Source: Paenibacillus xylanexedens
GTDB lineage: Bacteria; Bacillota; Bacilli; Paenibacillales; Paenibacillaceae
Direction of reading: 5' to 3'
Assembly: GCF_007676705.1 (NCBI RefSeq)
Contig: NZ_VEBF01000002.1
Span: forward strand, 1,302,001 to 1,366,000
DNA length: 64,000 bases
A model generated the notes under the pieces. That model saw only the letters and a program-made list of their open reading frames with translations, did no database searches and was not told the DNA's origin. Within the stretch, counting starts at the first letter, position 1. Every line of letters begins with the position of its first letter. This document shows, piece after piece, positions 1 to 8,670 of this stretch. The position numbers and the translations under genes are program-made.

Positions 1-575
1 AGTTTGTCTACTTCAGCAGATAAGGTCTGAAGCCCTGTTCCCGCGTAGCTAACCAGTGTGTCCGCTGCTCCAGTTTCAAAAGAGACATCGCGCTGCTTCG
101 CCAGTTTTACAATCCAACTCAACAGCTCATCTCCACTTAATGGAGCAAAAGCAAGAACGACCGCCTGCTTCTTAACAGCCTTCACCAGTTTCTTCCGCTC
201 ATCCAACTTATCCCCCTGAGCCAAAAACACAATCGTACTATATTCTGCAGGATTGTCCATATATGTAAGCAGACGATCAACCTGGTGTTCGATCTTGGAT
301 TCTTTACCTGCAGTAAACAGGCTCGCATCCCTTACAATAATTAATTTGCGGGGAACCAGAAATGGTACGGTCTCCGCTTCTTCAATAACGACCTCCACGG
401 CCGTTTCAGACAAATCATATGGAATAATCGCAAAATCACGATGTTCTTCTTCAATAACCTGCTCTTTTAACATATCCGTAAATTGCTGTATCTGATACTT
501 CTCCGTTCCATACAGCACATAGATCGGAGCTGGTTCTCCACTACGTATTGCCTTTGTTGCACTCTTCACATCCAT
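1..575 (-). CDS. holA: DNA polymerase III subunit delta (HolA), 3' end outside window
   Basis: Clamp-loader delta subunit, which opens the beta sliding clamp at the replisome. The first 191 residues are visible; the gene runs off the left edge. The N-terminus reads MDVKSATKAIRSG and is followed by PIYVLYGTEKYQIQQF, the usual HolA opening in place of a Walker A motif, then LIIVRDASLF and a TIVFLAQGDKLDERKK segment typical of the family. The ATG at 575 has GGAGG eight bases upstream. In Bacillus holA (yqeN) follows comEC closely; here about 12 kb of other genes separate them. The call is firm from family pattern and locus; only the C-terminal part cannot be checked. Confidence 0.9.
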   Translation of the reverse strand, partial: MDVKSATKAIRSGEPAPIYVLYGTEKYQIQQFTDMLKEQVIEEEHRDFAIIPYDLSETAVEVVIEEAETVPFLVPRKLIIVRDASLFTAGKESKIEHQVDRLLTYMDNPAEYSTIVFLAQGDKLDERKKLVKAVKKQAVVLAFAPLSGDELLSWIVKLAKQRDVSFETGAADTLVSYAGTGLQTLSAEVDK

Positions 576-623
576 TCACGGTGCCTCCTTATCCCTCTTA
601 TCCTACCAGAAAAAGCGCAAGAC

Positions 624-663
624 AACAAAGGGACCTTACATCCAGTTACGGATGAAGGTCCCC
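624..663 (-). terminator. Intrinsic terminator of the sigma/anti-sigma operon
   Basis: A 13-bp stem with one bulged base pairs GGGACCTTACATCC (630-643) with GGATGAAGGTCCC (650-662). On the minus strand it is followed by TTTGTTG. It lies between the anti-sigma gene and holA, so it probably ends the upstream operon. Confidence 0.6.
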
Positions 664-831
664 TGTCCTACATCTATATAAACGCTGACACCAGCAGTTC
701 TAGAAAAAGCTGATGCGCGGTCATACGACGTCAGTTGTTTGAACTGAGATAGGACGTTTTGTTACTTCCAATATATGCTTGTCATACTGAAAATGTTCTT
801 TTGTTTTAAGGATTAGAATCCCTAACTCCAC

Positions 832-2127
832 TTATTTGGCAGAAGCTCCACCTGAAACAGAAGGTACATTAAACGAGTTCTTCGCCGTTGTTCCGTCCTT
901 GTCCGTTTCGTAATTAAATAGGGTACCATCCTTCGACCAACTCGCTGACTTCAGTGTCCCCTCTATACTGCGTTGTTCAACCAAATTTAGAACATCCGGT
1001 TCGTTGGCAGGTTTGGAGTATATGCTGATTTGATCACCAATAAGCATAACTACATAGGAGCCGTCAGGTGACTTCCATTCTTTTGGTGCTGCTGTTGTAG
1101 TCATTCCCTGATCCGGTCCTGCTGCGAATCCTTTGTTTCCTCCAGAAGCGTCTGCACCTGCACTGGAATCAGGTACAGTGTTACCTTCAACCGGAACATC
1201 TTCAGTCATATTAGGTGTTGTATCCTGAGAAGTGAAGGATTTCGCATCTCCATTTTCTGTTTCTGTTTCTGTTTCTGTTACTCCATTCTCTTCCCCATCT
1301 GCAGAAGATTTAGGAGAATCTCCTGATCCCTGAATTCTCTGCTCAGAATCTTGGTTCTGAACCGGATTCTTCTGATTATCGGTCGAAGGAGTTTTGGACG
1401 AATTATCCTGCGGTCCTTTATTCGGAGCAGGCGTTGATTCGGTAGCCGGTTGTTTAGGTGTCGGATCTGACTGAACTTCAGGCTCCTGTACCTCATCTCC
1501 ACCGTTCTCTTCAGGAATTGTTTCTACGCCTTGGTTATCTGGTTTAGTTGGTGAAACATTCGATTGATCCACAAACACATCGTTGCTGCTTGGTTGGGAC
1601 GAAGTGGCAGGATCATAATTTTCAATCTTCTTGCTTAATGGATTTTCATCCACATTGCCGCTCTCTTGAGAAGCTCCAGAGCTCATCAGCATGGAATCGG
1701 CATTCTCAATCTGTTCAGGCGGATTTCCCCAGATGGCGAATCCCAATATAACTGCCGCAGCCGCTGCACCCATGGACATACGTCCTGCCATCGAGTTAAG
1801 CCATTTTTGCTTCGTTTTCCGCTCACTTGAACGTTGTAAATTCTCAAATGCAGCGGGGACAGGATTCATTTCCTGTATGGTGCTACTTTGTTCCTTCCGC
1901 GCTTCGTCAATGGCATCAAGCTGCGGCATAATCGCATCAACCAGACTAAATTTCGGGCTTACTTGCGGTAATTCTTCCAGTTCTCTGGAAAGAGCTCTGA
2001 GTAAACTAAAATTCTCGGCGCACTCCGGACACTTCGCCACATGCTGTAGCATCTGCGCGGTTTCCGCCTCGTCCAGATCATGATCCAGATAGCGGTGCAT
2101 CCATTCCACCACCTCTTCGCATTTCAT
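832..2127 (-). CDS. Anti-sigma factor with N-terminal zinc finger and long disordered linker
   Basis: Probable membrane-anchored inhibitor of the adjacent ECF sigma factor. The first 40 residues form a ZAS/zf-HC2 zinc-binding module with Cys3, His29, Cys33 and Cys36 (HVAKCPEC). A single membrane segment follows at about residues 113-131 (MGAAAAAVILGFAIWG). Residues about 140-335 are low complexity, rich in P, S, T, N, E and Q, including a TETETETE run encoded by a DNA microsatellite. The last 90 residues (EWKSPDGSYVVMLIGD to the end) look like a folded extracytoplasmic beta domain with SPDG/SKDG turns. It overlaps the sigma gene by four bases (ATGA), so the two are translationally coupled. 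The signal sensed is not evident. Confidence 0.85.
   Translation of the reverse strand: MKCEEVVEWMHRYLDHDLDEAETAQMLQHVAKCPECAENFSLLRALSRELEELPQVSPKFSLVDAIMPQLDAIDEARKEQSSTIQEMNPVPAAFENLQRSSERKTKQKWLNSMAGRMSMGAAAAAVILGFAIWGNPPEQIENADSMLMSSGASQESGNVDENPLSKKIENYDPATSSQPSSNDVFVDQSNVSPTKPDNQGVETIPEENGGDEVQEPEVQSDPTPKQPATESTPAPNKGPQDNSSKTPSTDNQKNPVQNQDSEQRIQGSGDSPKSSADGEENGVTETETETENGDAKSFTSQDTTPNMTEDVPVEGNTVPDSSAGADASGGNKGFAAGPDQGMTTTAAPKEWKSPDGSYVVMLIGDQISIYSKPANEPDVLNLVEQRSIEGTLKSASWSKDGTLFNYETDKDGTTAKNSFNVPSVSGGASAK
1254..1277 (-). repeat. Hexanucleotide microsatellite inside the anti-sigma gene
   Basis: Four perfect tandem copies of TTTCTG on the plus strand code for a Thr-Glu dipeptide run in the linker of the anti-sigma factor. 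Copy-number change in six-base steps would keep the frame. Confidence 0.8.
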
Positions 2128-2672
2128 CCTGTCACACCACCTTTCTGATATTCCTGTAGTAGATTCTGTAATTGTTGTCTGGCTCTAAATAAATAAGATT
2201 TCACCGTATTTAACGGAAGATCGAGACAATCCGCAATTTCGTTGTAGGATAAGTCCTGCAAATATCTTAGAACAATAACGGTACGATGATGCTCGGGAAG
2301 CTTGTTGATCGCATCCTGAATGTCCTGTGCCACATATGTGGACATGACCTCATATTCGACATCCTGATTATCCTGAAAAACCATTTCATGTTCGTCAATG
2401 GAGACAGACGGCTTGGTTCTTCGGAATTTATCAATACAGATGTTCGTAACGATACGTTGTACCCATGTTTTGAATTGGGCCTTTTCTTCGTATGAGTTGA
2501 TTTTGGTGTAAATTCGGATCAACGCTTCCTGAGCAGCATCCAAAGCGTCCTGTTCATTATTTAGAATGTAATATGCGGTCCGATAGACGTGTTGTTCAAT
2601 CTCCCGCAATAGGGTAATTAGAGCGTCGCGATCGCCCGATTGAGCGGCTCTGATGAGTTCCGGCTCTACCAC
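2124..2672 (-). CDS. ECF-type RNA polymerase sigma factor
   Basis: Sigma-70 family, extracytoplasmic function group, 182 residues. Region 2 lies at about residues 8-80, with DALDAAQEALIRIY and FKTWVQRIVTNICIDKFRR, the core-binding and -10 recognition helices. Region 4 lies at about 118-175, with LPEHHRTVIVLRYLQDLSYNEIADCLDLPLNTVKSYLFRARQ forming the -35 recognition helix-turn-helix. The length and domain order are normal for SigW-like ECF factors. The start is a GTG at 2672 with AGGGGG upstream. It is the first gene of a two-gene operon with its anti-sigma factor. An ECF-like promoter lies directly upstream, so autoregulation is likely. Confidence 0.9.
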   Translation of the reverse strand: MVEPELIRAAQSGDRDALITLLREIEQHVYRTAYYILNNEQDALDAAQEALIRIYTKINSYEEKAQFKTWVQRIVTNICIDKFRRTKPSVSIDEHEMVFQDNQDVEYEVMSTYVAQDIQDAINKLPEHHRTVIVLRYLQDLSYNEIADCLDLPLNTVKSYLFRARQQLQNLLQEYQKGGVTG

Positions 2673-2702
2673 AAAGGATCCCCCTCTCCCTGCAACCTTA
2701 CA

Positions 2703-2729
2703 GACGTGATCATCAATAAAATTGTTGCA
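2703..2729 (-). promoter_or_regulatory. Candidate autoregulatory ECF promoter
   Basis: Minus strand TGCAAC (2729-2724), a 17-base spacer, then CGTC (2706-2703). This matches the AAC ... CGTC layout of ECF promoters, and it lies 31 bases upstream of the sigma gene start. No sigma-A hexamers were seen nearer the gene. Confidence 0.5.
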
Positions 2730-2927
2730 AAGTTAAGTATTTTTTTAATTTGCCATAACAAAATAACGGCGTATGTATTAGGGCCGCTGAAATCTTCTCT
2801 TAGAATAACAGAAATTGCATAATGAGTCACCAAACGAGTACAAAAGGGATTCCATTACTTACACGACTCAATTCAAATGCAATAGCATACATTATAGCCA
2901 ACCCCTTTTTTGGTCCCTAAAATAAAA

Positions 2928-3000
2928 AAAGTCGAAATTTGTCCAAATTTAAGCTGTTTTTAATGTAATTTTCATGAAAATAGTGTATTGTAAATTTACA
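2928..3000 (+). promoter_or_regulatory. Promoter region of the small gene: two palindromes and 0A-like boxes
   Basis: Just upstream of the gene at 3024 are two perfect palindromes, ATTTTCATGAAAAT (2968-2981) and TGTAAATTTACA (2989-3000). Before them are two tandem near-matches to the Spo0A box TTTGTCGAAA: AAAGTCGAAATTT (2928-2940) and TTTGTCCAAATTT (2938-2950). Which protein binds is not known; no clear -35/-10 pair was found. Confidence 0.4.
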
Positions 3001-3023
3001 TTCATAAACACGAGGTGATGAGC

Positions 3024-3326
3024 ATGCCAGCTCTTGCGAAAATTCAAGCTTTAAAAGAACAAATGCCCAAAGAATATCAAAGCATTTCCCATTTTGTGGA
3101 ACATGCATTAGAGTCCATTGATACTCTGGTTGAGGAACATCGGAAGTACGTAGCTGCACAGGCATTATACGGCGATAAAATCGTTGGAACGGAAGAACGC
3201 TTGTACAGAGAAACTGTACTTGATGTGAGAGCTCAGCTGTTGATGACTCTTGAGAAAACGGTAGAAGATCTGCTGCACAAAGGCGACAAACACTGGAACA
3301 AACACTTTAAGGATGGCGTTGAGTAG
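3024..3326 (+). CDS. Small conserved-looking protein of unknown function
   Basis: A 100-residue soluble, helical, charged protein beginning MPALAKIQALKEQMPK. I do not recognise a family. No signal peptide, membrane segment or cysteine is visible; the spacing of hydrophobic residues (ISHFVEHALESIDTLVEEH, DVRAQLLMTLEKTVEDLL) suggests an amphipathic helical bundle. The ATG at 3024 is preferred over GTG 3015 and ATG 3018 because GAGGTG at 3012-3017 is spaced six bases from it. It is divergent from the sigma factor operon and ends in a good terminator, so it is a single-gene transcript. The palindromes and 0A-like boxes upstream hint at stationary-phase or sporulation control. Confidence 0.75.
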   Translation: MPALAKIQALKEQMPKEYQSISHFVEHALESIDTLVEEHRKYVAAQALYGDKIVGTEERLYRETVLDVRAQLLMTLEKTVEDLLHKGDKHWNKHFKDGVE

Positions 3327-3357
3327 TTATTATATAATTTCAACCATTTAAAGAAAT

Positions 3358-3410
3358 AGCCCGTTTTCCGATATTCTCCCTCGTGGAGTGTAACGGAAAG
3401 CGGGCTTTGC
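3358..3410 (+). terminator. Intrinsic terminator
   Basis: AGCCCGTTTTCCG (3358-3370) pairs with CGGAAAGCGGGCT (3394-3406), followed by TTGCTTGTT. It ends the small gene at 3024-3326. Confidence 0.7.
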
Positions 3411-3456
3411 TTGTTGGACCCTCATTTCCCCCCTGTCCCAGGAAAGAAGCGTATAT

Positions 3457-4230
3457 TCAGAAAAAGTTGTTTAATATCCGTTCGATTTCATTTGGCTTTG
3501 TAATTTCAGGACCAAAAACAGCCCTAGGTTGCTTACTGTTATTCCAAGGCTCCAACGTACAAGCATCATGAACATTAGCTATTTTCCAATCCAGTACATT
3601 GTCAAAAGTCGTTCCTGTATTCTGTCCATGAATATGATTAATCCAGATGGGTTCTTTGATATGAATAAATTCTCTGGGTACCTTTAGTGCATCGCGCCAG
3701 CTATAACGGGCTGCTTGTCCTTTTAAATACTCATCCACATGGATAAGTGTTGCACCGTAGCTGGGAAGCCAGAAAAAAAAATTCCCCAGTCGCTTTTGTA
3801 CTGAATCGTAGATGTAACCGTATTGAGGTATCAAGGCAACCGTGCCCTTTTGTGGTTCATAGACGTGCAGTTGTTTTATAAAATCTTTGTGGTACATATC
3901 GTCGCTGGACAGATAGACACGGTACAAATACTTGAACTCCTCAATACCTTGGATTACATGAGCTTTGTAATCTATAGGTGTAACAAAACAGATATTGGAA
4001 GGCAGGGGAGGGTAGTTTTTTAGTGTCCCTTGTACGAGGTTCTCAGACTTCGGATCATATAGCACGTAGCAGGTAAAATCCTGAGAAGATTGAAGGAGCA
4101 GGCTCTTGAGTGTATATTTCATGAATAAATCTATTCTGTATTCTATCCACTGCTTGGTGAGTCGGTCCGATGTCCCTCCCCAGTTATTAAAGAGCATTTC
4201 TATAATGAGTTTTTTTTCCTTAGACACCAC
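3457..4230 (-). CDS. Putative rhamnosyltransferase-like glycosyltransferase
   Basis: A 257-residue cytoplasmic protein that resembles the Rhamno_transf (formerly DUF3118) group of GT-A-like enzymes. Supporting segments are RIDLFMKYTLKSLLLQSSQDFTC near residues 32-54, a VYLSSDDMYHKDFI segment near 106-119 that may be the metal-binding DxD equivalent, and WINHIHGQNTGT near 195. It is likely to act on surface polysaccharide, but the donor and acceptor cannot be read from sequence. It stands alone between two terminators. A short stretch downstream of its promoter side (4380-4440, minus strand) resembles a second C-terminus of this type. Confidence 0.65.
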   Translation of the reverse strand: MVSKEKKLIIEMLFNNWGGTSDRLTKQWIEYRIDLFMKYTLKSLLLQSSQDFTCYVLYDPKSENLVQGTLKNYPPLPSNICFVTPIDYKAHVIQGIEEFKYLYRVYLSSDDMYHKDFIKQLHVYEPQKGTVALIPQYGYIYDSVQKRLGNFFFWLPSYGATLIHVDEYLKGQAARYSWRDALKVPREFIHIKEPIWINHIHGQNTGTTFDNVLDWKIANVHDACTLEPWNNSKQPRAVFGPEITKPNEIERILNNFF

Positions 4231-4454
4231 TTAGCCCTCCTTTGGTGTTCAAATGATCAAAGATCTGAATAGTATATGTATTTCCAATAAAATTGCAATG
4301 GACAAATTACTAGTAGCATAATTCATTTCCTGAAAGCAAGTTAGGGCGTGCTATGAATCAATCCAGTACACCTCTGGTCAGATCATGAATTCTCGTAATA
4401 CCTGTTCAATCTCTTCCCGATTCAGCGGTCTTTAGCGACTTCCATGGACTCATA

Positions 4455-4492
4455 CAACAAAAAAGCTAAGCGGAAATTATACCGCCTAGCTT
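4455..4492 (-). terminator. Terminator of the GlpP/Ugp operon
   Basis: On the minus strand AAGCTAGGCGG (4492-4482) pairs with CCGCTTAGCTT (4473-4463), ahead of TTTTTTGTTG. It lies 16 bases after the ugpB-like stop codon and closes the eight-gene operon. Confidence 0.8.
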
Positions 4493-4507
4493 CTTAGTCT
4501 TATCATT

Positions 4508-5821
4508 TTACTTATTCAACAAAGCATCGGCCTTCTTCGCCGCTTCAGCTACAGCTGCCTCTGCCGAAACGGACGAATCAACAACCGCGCGAAGAATCTC
4601 ATCCTTGATCATCTCACCAATCTCAGGATAAACCTTCTGCATTGGGCGTGGACCCGCGTATTCCAATTGGTCTACCGCCACCTTAAACAACGGCTTTTCC
4701 TCATAAAGCTTCTTCATATCATCGCTTTCCACTGCACTGATTCGGCTAGGCAAATATCCCGTGAAGGAGCTTGCATATATCGTTTGCTCTTTGGCGGTCA
4801 TCCATTTAATGAACTTCCACGCCGCCTCCTGCTTTTCTGGAGACAGGCCGGAAGTCATCACCAGGTTGGCACCACCTGTTGGAACCCCATACGTATCATT
4901 CGCAGGCATAAATGTCGTCCCAAGTTCAAAACCCTGCTCTTCTGCAACCTTCATATTATTGGTCAAATCTGCAGTGGAAGCAAATATCATGGCTGAACGC
5001 TGATTATGGAAATCCGTCTTGGCTTGCGTACCTGCATCATCAGTCGTACCGATGCTCATGATGCCTTCATCCTTCATCTTCAGCCATAACTTCACTGGTT
5101 CAATTCCGGTTTCATTATTGAATGCTGCACTTTTCCCATCCTCGCTGATCATCGTTCCTCCGCTCTGTTTAACAAAAGCCTCATAGAACCAAATATCAAC
5201 AGGCATCGAGATACCGTAACGCTGATCCTTAATCGTTAGCTTGCGTGCATAATCTTCAAATTCCGTCCAATTCTTCGGTCCAGCAGGATCAAGTCCCGCA
5301 TCCTTCAGCATGGTACGGTTCAAATACAGGATTGGTGTACTCCGCAAATATGGAAGAGCATACAGTTTGTCGTTTACATAGGAATTTCCCATTAGCCCTG
5401 GAATGAAATCTTCCATATCAAGCTGATCTTTTTCAACAAATGAAGTCAACTCCTGAGTCATGCCGGATTCGGCAAACACACCAACTGAAGCAATTTCATT
5501 TTGCCAAACTTCGGGTGCATTGCCTGCTGCGAAAGCAGCCTGAGCCTTAGAGTGCTGATCTGCATACGATCCCTGGTATTCCGCCTTCACAATGACTTCA
5601 TCTTGGGATTCATTAAACATTTTAACCAAGTTTTCATTGTTCTCGGCGATCTTGTCCCCCCATGAGTACCAATATGTAATCTCTACCGGTTTATTGGCCG
5701 TGCCATTCGAACTACTAGAAGCAGCAGCATTATCGGTTGAACCCGCGGAATTGGAATCACCACAACCAGTTACTGCAAGTGCAAGCGTTGCTGCTAACAA
5801 AATTGACCCAAATTTTTTCAT
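4508..5821 (-). CDS. Extracellular solute-binding lipoprotein (UgpB-like)
   Basis: Family 1 solute-binding protein of an ABC importer, 437 residues. The N-terminus is a lipoprotein signal, MKKFGSILLAATLALAVTGC, with a VTGC lipobox at residues 17-20, then a Ser/Asn/Ala-rich linker. The mature part starts EITYWYSWGDK and contains NEIASVGVFAESG, YALPYLRSTPILYLNRTMLKDAGLDP and PTGGANLVMTSG, all typical of glycerol-3-phosphate and maltose-type binders. AGGAGGG precedes the ATG. It is the last gene of the operon, after two permeases and the ATPase. A phosphorylated glycerol ligand is inferred from the neighbouring glpP and phosphodiesterase genes, not from binding residues. Confidence 0.85.
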   Translation of the reverse strand: MKKFGSILLAATLALAVTGCGDSNSAGSTDNAAASSSSNGTANKPVEITYWYSWGDKIAENNENLVKMFNESQDEVIVKAEYQGSYADQHSKAQAAFAAGNAPEVWQNEIASVGVFAESGMTQELTSFVEKDQLDMEDFIPGLMGNSYVNDKLYALPYLRSTPILYLNRTMLKDAGLDPAGPKNWTEFEDYARKLTIKDQRYGISMPVDIWFYEAFVKQSGGTMISEDGKSAAFNNETGIEPVKLWLKMKDEGIMSIGTTDDAGTQAKTDFHNQRSAMIFASTADLTNNMKVAEEQGFELGTTFMPANDTYGVPTGGANLVMTSGLSPEKQEAAWKFIKWMTAKEQTIYASSFTGYLPSRISAVESDDMKKLYEEKPLFKVAVDQLEYAGPRPMQKVYPEIGEMIKDEILRAVVDSSVSAEAAVAEAAKKADALLNK

Positions 5822-5845
5822 GGATAAACCCTCCTATGAATTGGA

Positions 5846-6670
5846 TTACTTCACACCCGAATAGACAAACGCTTTAATAATTTGCCGTTGTCCGAATAAG
5901 AAAACAATAAGAATCGGAACGACCAAAATCATGTTTCCAGCCATCAAAATGTGCCAGGCGGCTCCTCCGTCAACCTCGCGCAGCTTGGAGATCCCAATCG
6001 GAAGCGTTCTGGCTGCATCGGAGGTCGTCATTACGAGCGGCCAGAAGTAATCATTCCAGTGTGCAATGAAGCTGAACAATGCAAAGGTCACCAGCGTTGG
6101 CCGTGCCATGGGCACCATAATCTTGAGAATGATCTTCCATTCCGGTGTTTGGTCAAGCCGTGCCGCTTCAATAAGCTCTTCCTGTACTTGCTTGAATGAC
6201 TGCCTCAGCATGAATATGCCAAAGGCACTGGAAGAGAAAGGAAGAATGAGTGCCAGCAAATTGTTAATGAGTCCCCACTTGCTGAGCAGCAAATAAACAG
6301 GCAGGAAAATAAGCTGACCAGGAATCATCAAGGTCACCATCGTTATCCCGAAGAGCAGCTTGTCTCCTTTGAAGGAGTACCTTGCAAACGCGTAGGCAGC
6401 CAATATAATGGTTGTGAATTGAAGAAGGAGTATACTGACCGATACAACAACGCTATTCATTAGATATTTCAAAAAAGGCCCAGATTCCCACGCCGCTTGG
6501 AAGTTGCTCCACATCACCTTGGAGGGAATCCATTTGGGTGGAAAGATCACGGTCTCCGGGTAAGACTTCAGTGATGTTGAAATCATCCATAGAAAAGGGA
6601 TAGCAAAAATCGCAACCAGTACCATCGTGGCAATAATATTCAGAATACGCAGCAATGACTTTCTTGCCAT
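5846..6670 (-). CDS. ABC transporter permease (UgpE-like)
   Basis: Inner-membrane permease of the MalG/UgpE group, 274 residues and six predicted membrane segments starting with IIATMVLVAIFAIPFLWMIS. The EAA loop that docks with the ATPase is visible at about residues 165-185 (EELIEAARLDQTPEWKIILKIMVP). It pairs with the UgpA-like permease immediately upstream. The length is normal. The phosphate-containing substrate is inferred from operon context. Confidence 0.88.
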   Translation of the reverse strand: MARKSLLRILNIIATMVLVAIFAIPFLWMISTSLKSYPETVIFPPKWIPSKVMWSNFQAAWESGPFLKYLMNSVVVSVSILLLQFTTIILAAYAFARYSFKGDKLLFGITMVTLMIPGQLIFLPVYLLLSKWGLINNLLALILPFSSSAFGIFMLRQSFKQVQEELIEAARLDQTPEWKIILKIMVPMARPTLVTFALFSFIAHWNDYFWPLVMTTSDAARTLPIGISKLREVDGGAAWHILMAGNMILVVPILIVFLFGQRQIIKAFVYSGVK

Positions 6671-6689
6671 GATATTTCCCTGCTCCTTT

Positions 6690-7562
6690 CTATTGGTAGT
6701 GAACCTTGCGGCTCAGCAACTTGAAGTAGACCAGCGTAAGCAAACCAACGACAACGAGCAGTATAACTCCTGCAGCCGAAGCGTAACCGATCTTGAAATA
6801 GCGGAATCCGTACTCGTAGATGTAAAAGACGAGCGTGTTGGTTGAATTGACCGGACCCCCGTTGGTCATGATGGCAATGGTCTCAAACACTTGGAATGAA
6901 CTGATCAAATTAATGATAATCAAGAAAAACAGGGTCGGCGAAAGCATGGGCAGCGTAATTTTGTAGAACTTCCGCCACCAATTGGCCTCGTCCAGAGCCG
7001 AGGCTTCATACACATCCTTCGGAATGCTTTGGAGACCAGCGATGAAAATGAGAGCGTTGTATCCCACGCCTTTCCAGACCGAAACAAGCACAAGCGACAA
7101 TAATGAACTGTCGGGACTACTCAGCCACTCCAGCTTGGGCAAACCAACCATATCAAGCAAACCATTAAGCAAACCGAATTTGGGATCCATCAGCCACATC
7201 CACACCAGGGATACCGATACAAGCGAAACAATATGTGGACTAAATAGCGCACCTTGAACAAACCCGTACCATGCCCCTTCCCGATTCAGCCAAATCGCAA
7301 GCAGAAGCGAAATCACAATGGATAAGGATACGGAAAGAAGCGTATAGTTCAAGGAATTGCTCAGGACCTGAAGAAACGCACTATCCTTAAATAACTCGAC
7401 AAAGTTGTTGAAGCCCACAAACTCCTTGACCGGATTAATAAAATCCCAATTGTAAAAACTCAAAAAGATCATATAGAAGATCGGATAAATGAAGAAAATA
7501 GAGAAAATCACGATAGAGGGAGCCACCATGACATAGGGACGGAATCTGGACCAAACGGTCAT
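6690..7562 (-). CDS. ABC transporter permease (UgpA-like)
   Basis: Permease of the MalF/UgpA group, 290 residues, six membrane segments beginning APSIVIFSIFFIYPIFYMIFLS. The EAA motif reads YEASALDEANWWRKFYKITLPMLSP at about residues 182-206. NGGPVNSTNTLVFYIYEYGF near the C-terminus is characteristic of this permease class. Its start codon overlaps the stop of the ATPase gene by four bases, so the two are translationally coupled, and the UgpE-like gene follows 19 bases later. Confidence 0.88.
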   Translation of the reverse strand: MTVWSRFRPYVMVAPSIVIFSIFFIYPIFYMIFLSFYNWDFINPVKEFVGFNNFVELFKDSAFLQVLSNSLNYTLLSVSLSIVISLLLAIWLNREGAWYGFVQGALFSPHIVSLVSVSLVWMWLMDPKFGLLNGLLDMVGLPKLEWLSSPDSSLLSLVLVSVWKGVGYNALIFIAGLQSIPKDVYEASALDEANWWRKFYKITLPMLSPTLFFLIIINLISSFQVFETIAIMTNGGPVNSTNTLVFYIYEYGFRYFKIGYASAAGVILLVVVGLLTLVYFKLLSRKVHYQ

Positions 7563-8647
7563 GAATATTTCCCTCCCAGGACAATGAGCTCTCTAGCTTC
7601 AGACCGCTCATGCTGACGCACACGGACTCCGTTCCGATCAAAATAGTACATATCCTGCATGGAGACCATGACGTTTACCTCGGAGGCTGACTCCAAAGGC
7701 TTCAAAAAGCTCTTCACGGCAACAGGTCCAAGCGCCGAATCAAGTTGATAGATAATTTCTGCGCCTAGAGTCTCGCGTGTCATGATCTGGGCCGTGAATT
7801 GAACATGCCCCGTCTGCGGTCTGTTCTCAAGTGTCATCGTTGCTTTCTCTGGTCGAAAGCCAATCTGCCCAATATCGTCATGAAGCTGCCCATTCAAATA
7901 AGGCAGGATACGTTCACGATCAATTACATTCATCGGCGGTGTACCGATAAACTGGGCTGTAAAAACATTATCCGGATCATCGTAGATTTTCATTGGACGA
8001 TCTGCTTGTTGAATACGCCCTTTATTCATGATGACGATACGATCTCCCATAGACATGGCCTCAACCTGGTCATGCGTAACAAAGACAAAGGTTGCGCCTA
8101 ACCGTTTGTGAAGCTGGATTAGCTCCGTTCGCATCTGATGGCGAAGCTTGGCATCCAAATTGGACAATGGTTCGTCCATCAGGAAGACTGCGGGTTTCTT
8201 CACCATGGCCCGAGCCAAGGCAACCCGCTGACGCTGACCTCCGGACAGAGCCTGCGGCTTCTTGTGCAAATACTCGGCTAGGCCGACGACCTCTGTGATC
8301 TCCTTAACGAGACGCTCTCGCTCGGGCCGGGGAACCTTGCGATTCACTAATCCGAATTCGATGTTCTCCTTGACCGTCATCATTGGATATAATGCATAGT
8401 TTTGAAATACCATGGCGACATTGCGCTTGCCCGGCTCCAATCCATTGACAGAATGGTCTCCGATCCAAATTTCACCGCCCGACTCCTTATCAAGTCCTGC
8501 GATCATGCGGAGTGTCGTCGATTTTCCACAGCCGGACGGGCCTACCAATACGGTAAAGGAACCATCCTCAATGGTCAGATCGAGACCCTCGATGACTTTA
8601 TCCTGCTTGAAGCTTTTTTCAATCTGCTTCAACACAATCTGTGCCAT
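7559..8647 (-). CDS. ABC transporter ATP-binding protein (UgpC/MsmX type)
   Basis: The 362-residue ATPase of a CUT1-type importer. Walker A is GPSGCGKST at about residues 37-45, the signature LSGGQRQRVALARA at about 134-147, Walker B PAVFLMDEPLSNLDAKLR at about 152-169, and the switch His in FVTHDQVEAMSMGDR. The C-terminal 120 residues form the OB-fold regulatory domain (IGFRPEKATM). GGAGGG precedes the ATG. It lies upstream of its two permeases and binding protein. Having a dedicated ATPase is notable because many Bacillus CUT1 importers share MsmX. Confidence 0.92.
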   Translation of the reverse strand: MAQIVLKQIEKSFKQDKVIEGLDLTIEDGSFTVLVGPSGCGKSTTLRMIAGLDKESGGEIWIGDHSVNGLEPGKRNVAMVFQNYALYPMMTVKENIEFGLVNRKVPRPERERLVKEITEVVGLAEYLHKKPQALSGGQRQRVALARAMVKKPAVFLMDEPLSNLDAKLRHQMRTELIQLHKRLGATFVFVTHDQVEAMSMGDRIVIMNKGRIQQADRPMKIYDDPDNVFTAQFIGTPPMNVIDRERILPYLNGQLHDDIGQIGFRPEKATMTLENRPQTGHVQFTAQIMTRETLGAEIIYQLDSALGPVAVKSFLKPLESASEVNVMVSMQDMYYFDRNGVRVRQHERSEARELIVLGGKYS

Positions 8648-8670
8648 GACATTCCCTCCTTCTCTTTACA

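Noticed and set aside
672-722. 16-codon frame on the minus strand as yqzM
   Set aside because: It has no ribosome site and no similarity to the YqzM pattern.
1254-1277. Microsatellite as a phase-variation switch
   Set aside because: The unit is six bases, so copy-number change would not shift the reading frame; it can only alter linker length.
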